Source of the DNA: Lactobacillus sp.
GTDB taxonomy: Bacteria > Bacillota > Bacilli > Lactobacillales > Lactobacillaceae
Direction of reading: 5' to 3'
Length of the DNA: 10,618 nt
Assembly (NCBI GenBank): GCA_003482405.1
Contig: DMZB01000079.1
Coordinates: 1-10,618, forward strand
The stretch's first letter is position 1; each line of letters starts with the position of its first letter. Shown one piece after another: positions 7,086 through 10,618 of the stretch. Made by a program: the position numbers and the translations under genes. The notes beneath the pieces are model-generated. The model was not told the origin of the DNA. It did not search any database and saw nothing but the letters and a program-made list of their open reading frames with translations.

Positions 7086-7125
7086 AAATGCTGTAGTTCA
7101 GGTTATTACCTGAATTGCAGCATTT
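7086..7125 (+). other. Long 17-bp hairpin in the mazF-cbpA gap
   Basis: Positions 7086-7102 pair with 7109-7125 around the 6-base loop TTATTA. The two imperfections are G-U pairs only if the plus strand is transcribed; on the minus strand they become A-C mismatches. No T run follows on the plus strand; on the minus strand TTTT and then CGTTT follow. A third, 8-bp hairpin (7142-7149 against 7163-7170) stands next to it. Role unknown. Confidence 0.5.
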
Positions 7126-7201
7126 GTGTGGATTCTATGATTGTAAAAAGGCAAGCACGTCATTTTTACAGTGGTTCATGATTTACTATCTGAGTGAAGC
7201 G

Positions 7202-7326
7202 GACCGGCGATAGAGTTTAGTGTTGCGGGACGAGTTCTGAAACGTGGGGTTGCGGTTCAGAGTCGAGCTTGAAGACCGCGGTCCTCAGCAGGCTGAAACG
7301 TGCCCCACAAAACGACGTCGCCGGTC
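7202..7326. other. GC-rich structured intergenic element, candidate non-coding RNA or 3' UTR element
   Basis: A perfect 9-bp stem (7202-7210 against 7318-7326) closes a domain of about 58 percent GC. Inside, 7215-7220 pairs with 7237-7243 (one bulge), and directly beside it GTGGGG (7244-7249) pairs with CCCCAC (7303-7308), extended by TTCAG (7256-7260) against CTGAA (7293-7297). A 10-base direct repeat, CTGAAACGTG, occurs at 7237-7246 and 7293-7302, so TTCAG can pair with either copy. A 10-bp palindrome lies at 7274-7283. No open reading frame explains this conservation of pairing, and I recognise no known RNA family. The strand is not settled: the plus strand would be downstream of the mazF terminator, the minus strand in the 3' region of cbpA. 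No convincing promoter was found on either side. Confidence 0.4.
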
Positions 7327-7394
7327 AGCGTAACGGTTACTAAGTGTAAATTGCTAATAGATGATGTTTGGCAACTAGCGACTTTATCAGAAAT

Positions 7395-8033
7395 CTATTC
7401 CGTTTTAAGGTTTTCAACCTCTGACACACGGAATTGCTTACGGTTTAACGCTTTGACGATTTTTTCACAGCGTTCTTCATCCACATCAGCTGGTAACGTA
7501 AACAACGTGCGGTGCACCAATTCACCGGCCTGGACATCCAGTGTCATACAGGAGGCGATGGATGTGTACTTGGTAATGATTTTAGAGATATTCGTCAAAT
7601 CACCACGTTCACCTTGAGATACTACAGTCAGAACGTAACTACCAACGTTGAAGTTCCAACTTTGTGACAACATGTCTAACAACCGGGTGTGCGTTAAAAT
7701 ACCGTAAAAGTAGTTGTTTTCGTCTAAAACAGCGATGTAGGGTAAATCCTTAATTGAAAAGAATACCTTGAAGAAAGCATCGTTGATTGAAATAAACTTT
7801 GTAGCATTTTTGAGTAACGTAGTGACGGGGAGGCTCATGTCACCACCGCGAGATTTATGACGATAAATATGCATCTTATAAATATTACCGCGAAAAATTT
7901 TACCGGTTTCATCCAAAATCGGTACACAACGGAAGCCAGAATCCTCGAGAACTTTTAAAGCCTCCTCAAGAGTGACATCCTCACGGACAGTGGTAATACT
8001 GTCATACGGTTTAACCAGTGTCTTTAATAGCAT
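7395..8033 (-). CDS. cbpA: CBS-pair and ACT-like domain protein, CbpA-like (putative c-di-AMP receptor)
   Basis: The 212-residue product has two CBS domains (about 8-62 and 70-125) followed by an ACT-like domain (about 131-206, YVLTVVSQGERGDLTNISKIIT onward). CBS pairs bind adenine nucleotides; proteins of this architecture include Listeria CbpA, identified as a cyclic-di-AMP binder. No catalytic domain or membrane segment is seen, so it is a cytoplasmic sensor or adaptor with unknown partner. The start is ATG at 8033, 7 bases after GGAGG (8045-8041). The longer frame beginning at 8090 is rejected because its first codons overlap the promoter -10 and the 19 extra residues are unlike the family. 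It lies downstream of ldh on the same strand but has its own promoter and a hairpin in between. The link to c-di-AMP is inference from architecture. Confidence 0.82.
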   Translation of the reverse strand: MLLKTLVKPYDSITTVREDVTLEEALKVLEDSGFRCVPILDETGKIFRGNIYKMHIYRHKSRGGDMSLPVTTLLKNATKFISINDAFFKVFFSIKDLPYIAVLDENNYFYGILTHTRLLDMLSQSWNFNVGSYVLTVVSQGERGDLTNISKIITKYTSIASCMTLDVQAGELVHRTLFTLPADVDEERCEKIVKALNRKQFRVSEVENLKTE

Positions 8034-8078
8034 AGGGGAACCTCCAAAAATTAAAAAATGATAAGAATAGTTGTCATA

Positions 8079-8087
8079 ATCATACCA
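8079..8087 (-). promoter_or_regulatory. Extended -10 promoter of cbpA
   Basis: On the minus strand TGTGGTATGAT contains TATGAT (8084-8079, five of six matches) with TG one base upstream (TRTGn type). No -35 at good spacing. The start codon is 46 bases downstream of the -10. Confidence 0.6.
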
Positions 8088-8170
8088 CATTCATGGTCCC
8101 AATTGACTGATGTGTTTGGCAAAAGTTTCTGGAAGCCATTAGTGACGGTAACAGCAGTTGTAAAACTAAA

Positions 8171-8206
8171 AGCGGCGGCTCCCAGAATGTTCTGAGGGTC
8201 GTCGCT
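8171..8206 (-). terminator. Hairpin downstream of ldh, probable terminator
   Basis: A 16-position stem (8171-8186 against 8191-8206) lies 50 bases after the ldh stop. On the minus strand it is followed by CTTTTAGTTTT, as expected for a terminator, but it then has three A-C mismatches; on the plus strand the same positions are G-U pairs and the stem is better, though no T run follows. Confidence 0.55.
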
Positions 8207-8255
8207 CGGTATAGATTATTCGTTACTGCTTATTTTTTAACTGAGGTATCGGTGA

Positions 8256-9236
<981 letters not shown>

Positions 9237-9255
9237 TTATTTTGAAACCACTGTT

Positions 9256-9264
9256 ATTATATCA
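9256..9264 (-). promoter_or_regulatory. Extended -10 promoter of ldh
   Basis: On the minus strand TATGATATAAT contains a perfect TATAAT (9261-9256) and the TRTGn element. TTCACA (9280-9275, five of six -35 matches) is only 13 bases away, too close for a standard -35. The leader to the start is about 40 bases. Confidence 0.7.
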
Positions 9265-9337
9265 TAGGCGACTTTGTGAAATACAGGATTTAGTCGTTTG
9301 TCATGATGTTCTAATGAGTGTGATAGAACAGCGTTTG

Positions 9338-9346
9338 TGCTATAAT
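9338..9346 (+). promoter_or_regulatory. Extended -10 promoter of pth-mfd
   Basis: TTGTGCTATAAT contains a perfect TATAAT (9341-9346) with the TRTGn element directly before it. The -35 is poor (TGTGAT at 9319-9324, 16 bases). The leader to pth would be about 160 bases. Confidence 0.65.
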
Positions 9347-9392
9347 TAATGCCTGAATGAATTTAAACTTAAACCGCACAAGACAAGCGTTG

Positions 9393-9406
9393 ACGAAGCG
9401 CTTTCA
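9393..9406 (+). promoter_or_regulatory. cre-like site (CcpA operator candidate)
   Basis: The 14 bases fit the catabolite-response consensus TGNNARCGNWWWCA at every position except the first two. The core GAAGCGCTTTC is nearly palindromic. It lies about 40 bases inside the predicted pth transcript and 130 bases upstream of the ldh -10. One chance match of this quality in the window is possible. Confidence 0.3.
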
Positions 9407-9420
9407 AACGGAAAAACATG

Positions 9421-9452
9421 GCTGGTAAATCACGACTTTGTGATTGACCAGC
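9421..9452 (+). other. Hairpin in the pth leader
   Basis: GCTGGT (9421-9426) pairs with ACCAGC (9447-9452) and AATCAC (9428-9433) with GTGATT (9440-9445), a 12-bp stem with one mismatch. It is followed by ACTTTTGC, only a weak T run. It could be an attenuator or a mere spacer structure; it lies 60 bases before the start codon. Confidence 0.4.
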
Positions 9453-9512
9453 ACTTTTGCATATTTTCAAATGTTGGTTAAGTTTACAAATGATGATTGA
9501 GGTTATTAGAAG

Positions 9513-10070
9513 ATGAAAATGATTGTTGGTTTAGGTAATATTGGACCCCAGTATGATAAGACACGGCATAACATCGGCTTCATGGTCGTGGACCATGTGG
9601 CAGAAGAGTACGGTGTCACATTTAAGCGTGCAAAGCAGGAAGCACTGATCGGCAGCGCTCTGATTAGTGGCGAAAAGGTGTTGTTAGTCAAACCAACGAC
9701 ATACATGAACGACTCTGGCCGGGCTGTTCGGCCACTGATGGATTATTATAATATTCCTTTAGAAGACGTGATGATTGTGCACGACGATATGGATTTACCA
9801 ATCGGTAAGATCCGTTTACGTCAAAAGGGGTCAGCCGGTGGTCATAACGGTATTAAAAGCATCATTGCCTACGTGGGTACTCAAAACTTCAAACGAGTGC
9901 GCGTCGGTATCGACCACCCAACGCGCGTGAGTGTCGTTGATTATGTGCTTGGTCGCTTCACGGCCACTCAGACCACAGGCATTCGCGGCGGCATGGACGA
10001 AGCCCAAGCTGCCATTGAGCAGTGGCTAGAAGGCACTAAGTTTGATGACGTGATGAATGCGTTTAACTAG
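9513..10070 (+). CDS. pth: Peptidyl-tRNA hydrolase
   Basis: Pth frees tRNA from peptidyl-tRNAs that drop off the ribosome; it is an essential cytoplasmic enzyme. The 185-residue length is normal. Family residues are present: Asn9 in GLGN, catalytic His19 in TRHNIGF (17-23), Asn66 in YMNDSG, Asp91 in HDDMDLP (90-96) and Asn112 in GGHNG. The usual GNPG turn reads GNIG (8-11), a loss of the conserved proline next to the active site. The ATG at 9513 gives MKMIVGLGN as in relatives; ribosome site is GAGG (9499-9502) at 10 bases. A second ATG at 9519 would fit AGAAG better but shortens the first strand. It lies 69 bases upstream of mfd, most likely one operon, an order also known in Bacillus and lactobacilli. 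Confidence 0.96.
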   Translation: MKMIVGLGNIGPQYDKTRHNIGFMVVDHVAEEYGVTFKRAKQEALIGSALISGEKVLLVKPTTYMNDSGRAVRPLMDYYNIPLEDVMIVHDDMDLPIGKIRLRQKGSAGGHNGIKSIIAYVGTQNFKRVRVGIDHPTRVSVVDYVLGRFTATQTTGIRGGMDEAQAAIEQWLEGTKFDDVMNAFN

Positions 10071-10072
10071 GA

Positions 10073-10109
10073 TTTAATCTAAGCTTCAATGCAAAGCTTT
10101 AATCTAAGC
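10073..10109 (+). repeat. Short direct repeat between pth and mfd
   Basis: TTTAATCTAAGC occurs twice (10073-10084 and 10098-10109), 25 bases apart. Between the copies two AAGCTT palindromes (10081-10086 and 10094-10099) can form a 6-bp hairpin with a 7-base loop. No T run follows, so it is not a terminator. Confidence 0.6.
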
Positions 10110-10139
10110 GTCGTTAATTAGATGTCGGAAAGGTTATCT

Positions 10140-10618
10140 ATGGAAATTCAGGATTTTATGCGTAACGCGTCAGAGTACCAGCAAATCTTGGCGGCAACAA
10201 ATATGGGTCGTCAGTTGGTCACTGGAATTAATGGCTCCGCGCGGACGTTGTTGATGGCCACGATGTTTATGGATCAGCAACAAACGCAATTGGTCGTGAC
10301 AGACACGGCCTTTCATGCAGGTCAGTTAGTCAATGATTTACAAAATTTATTATCAGATGATCAAGTGTATAATTTTCCGGCGGAAGAAATGCTGGCGACA
10401 GAGATCGCCACGAGTTCACCGGAATCACGGGCTGAACGGGTTCAGGCACTACATGCCTTGCAATCGGATCAACCCGTTATTGTCGTCTCAGATTTAGCGG
10501 GTTTACGGCGTTTTTTGCCACAACCGGCAGATTTCCAAGCCGCCAGTCTGGTTATTAAGGCTGGTGGCGAATACGACATGGCTGACTTACAAGTTCAGCT
10601 ACACAAGATGGGTTATGG
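10140..10618 (+). CDS. mfd: Transcription-repair coupling factor, N-terminal part (gene runs off the right edge)
   Basis: Mfd is a large DNA translocase that removes RNA polymerase stalled at lesions and recruits UvrA. Only the first 159 residues are here. They match the UvrB-like N-terminal domain: QLVTGINGSARTLLMATMF (residues 25-43; the site corresponds to the degenerate, non-functional P-loop of the first domain), VVTDTAFHAGQLVNDLQNLL, VYNFPAEEMLATEIA and SSPESRAERV. The ATG at 10140 follows GGAAAGG (10127-10133) at 6 bases. The helicase motor and the C-terminal UvrA-binding domain lie beyond the window. Position after pth supports the call. Confidence 0.94.
   Translation, partial: MEIQDFMRNASEYQQILAATNMGRQLVTGINGSARTLLMATMFMDQQQTQLVVTDTAFHAGQLVNDLQNLLSDDQVYNFPAEEMLATEIATSSPESRAERVQALHALQSDQPVIVVSDLAGLRRFLPQPADFQAASLVIKAGGEYDMADLQVQLHKMGY

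Noticed and set aside
7081..7096. Ribosome-site-like AAAGGGGG followed by ATG at 7088
   Set aside because: The ATG is followed by a stop after one further codon, so no peptide of meaningful length is encoded.
7300..7617. Plus-strand open frame of 105 codons over the end of cbpA
   Set aside because: It starts inside the structured element and then runs antisense to the well-supported cbpA coding sequence; it has no ribosome site and no recognisable domain.
8034..8090. Upstream in-frame ATG of cbpA
   Set aside because: Its first codons overlap the TATGAT -10 of the predicted promoter, while GGAGG lies 7 bases before the ATG at 8033.

Overview
The window is an ordinary housekeeping stretch of a low-to-medium GC Firmicute chromosome, almost certainly Lactobacillaceae (a Lactobacillus-type organism). 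The evidence is the gene order (murF, cshA, acpS, alr, mazEF-type pair; ldh, pth, mfd), the close match of the encoded L-lactate dehydrogenase, AcpS, MazF and Mfd sequences to lactobacillus and bacillus versions recalled from memory, strong GGAGG-type ribosome sites and frequent TTG starts. The genus cannot be fixed from sequence reading alone.

Layout: (1) 1-1006: the 3' end of a class A sortase gene (+) converges on a low-molecular-weight tyrosine phosphatase (-), with a shared hairpin terminator. (2) 1101-4521: murF (last cytoplasmic step of the peptidoglycan precursor) and the DEAD-box RNA helicase cshA, each with its own promoter region; cshA has a long structured leader and a clear terminator. 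(3) 4550-7054: acpS, alr and a mazE/mazF-like toxin-antitoxin pair, the order known from Bacillus subtilis, ending in a strong hairpin terminator. (4) 7055-7394: about 340 bases without a gene but full of inverted repeats, including a GC-rich element of about 125 bases closed by a perfect 9-bp stem. (5) 7395-9209: two leftward genes, a CBS-pair plus ACT-like protein (CbpA-like, probably c-di-AMP binding) and L-lactate dehydrogenase. (6) 9338-10618: pth and the start of mfd, rightward.

Functionally the region joins cell-wall precursor synthesis (Alr supplies D-alanine; MurF adds D-Ala-D-Ala to the UDP-MurNAc-tripeptide), acyl-carrier activation (AcpS), RNA metabolism and stress (CshA, MazF, Pth), fermentative NAD+ regeneration (Ldh) and transcription-coupled repair (Mfd). 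There is no mobile element, CRISPR array, tRNA or rRNA gene, and I see no undescribed multi-gene system.

The points most worth a second look are: the start of alr, where the conserved N-terminus has no usable start codon in frame but joins an acpS-overlapping ATG if one base is skipped; the structured element at 7202-7326; the 68-base gap between antitoxin and toxin, with a hairpin and a UACAU site; and the extremely acidic antitoxin.
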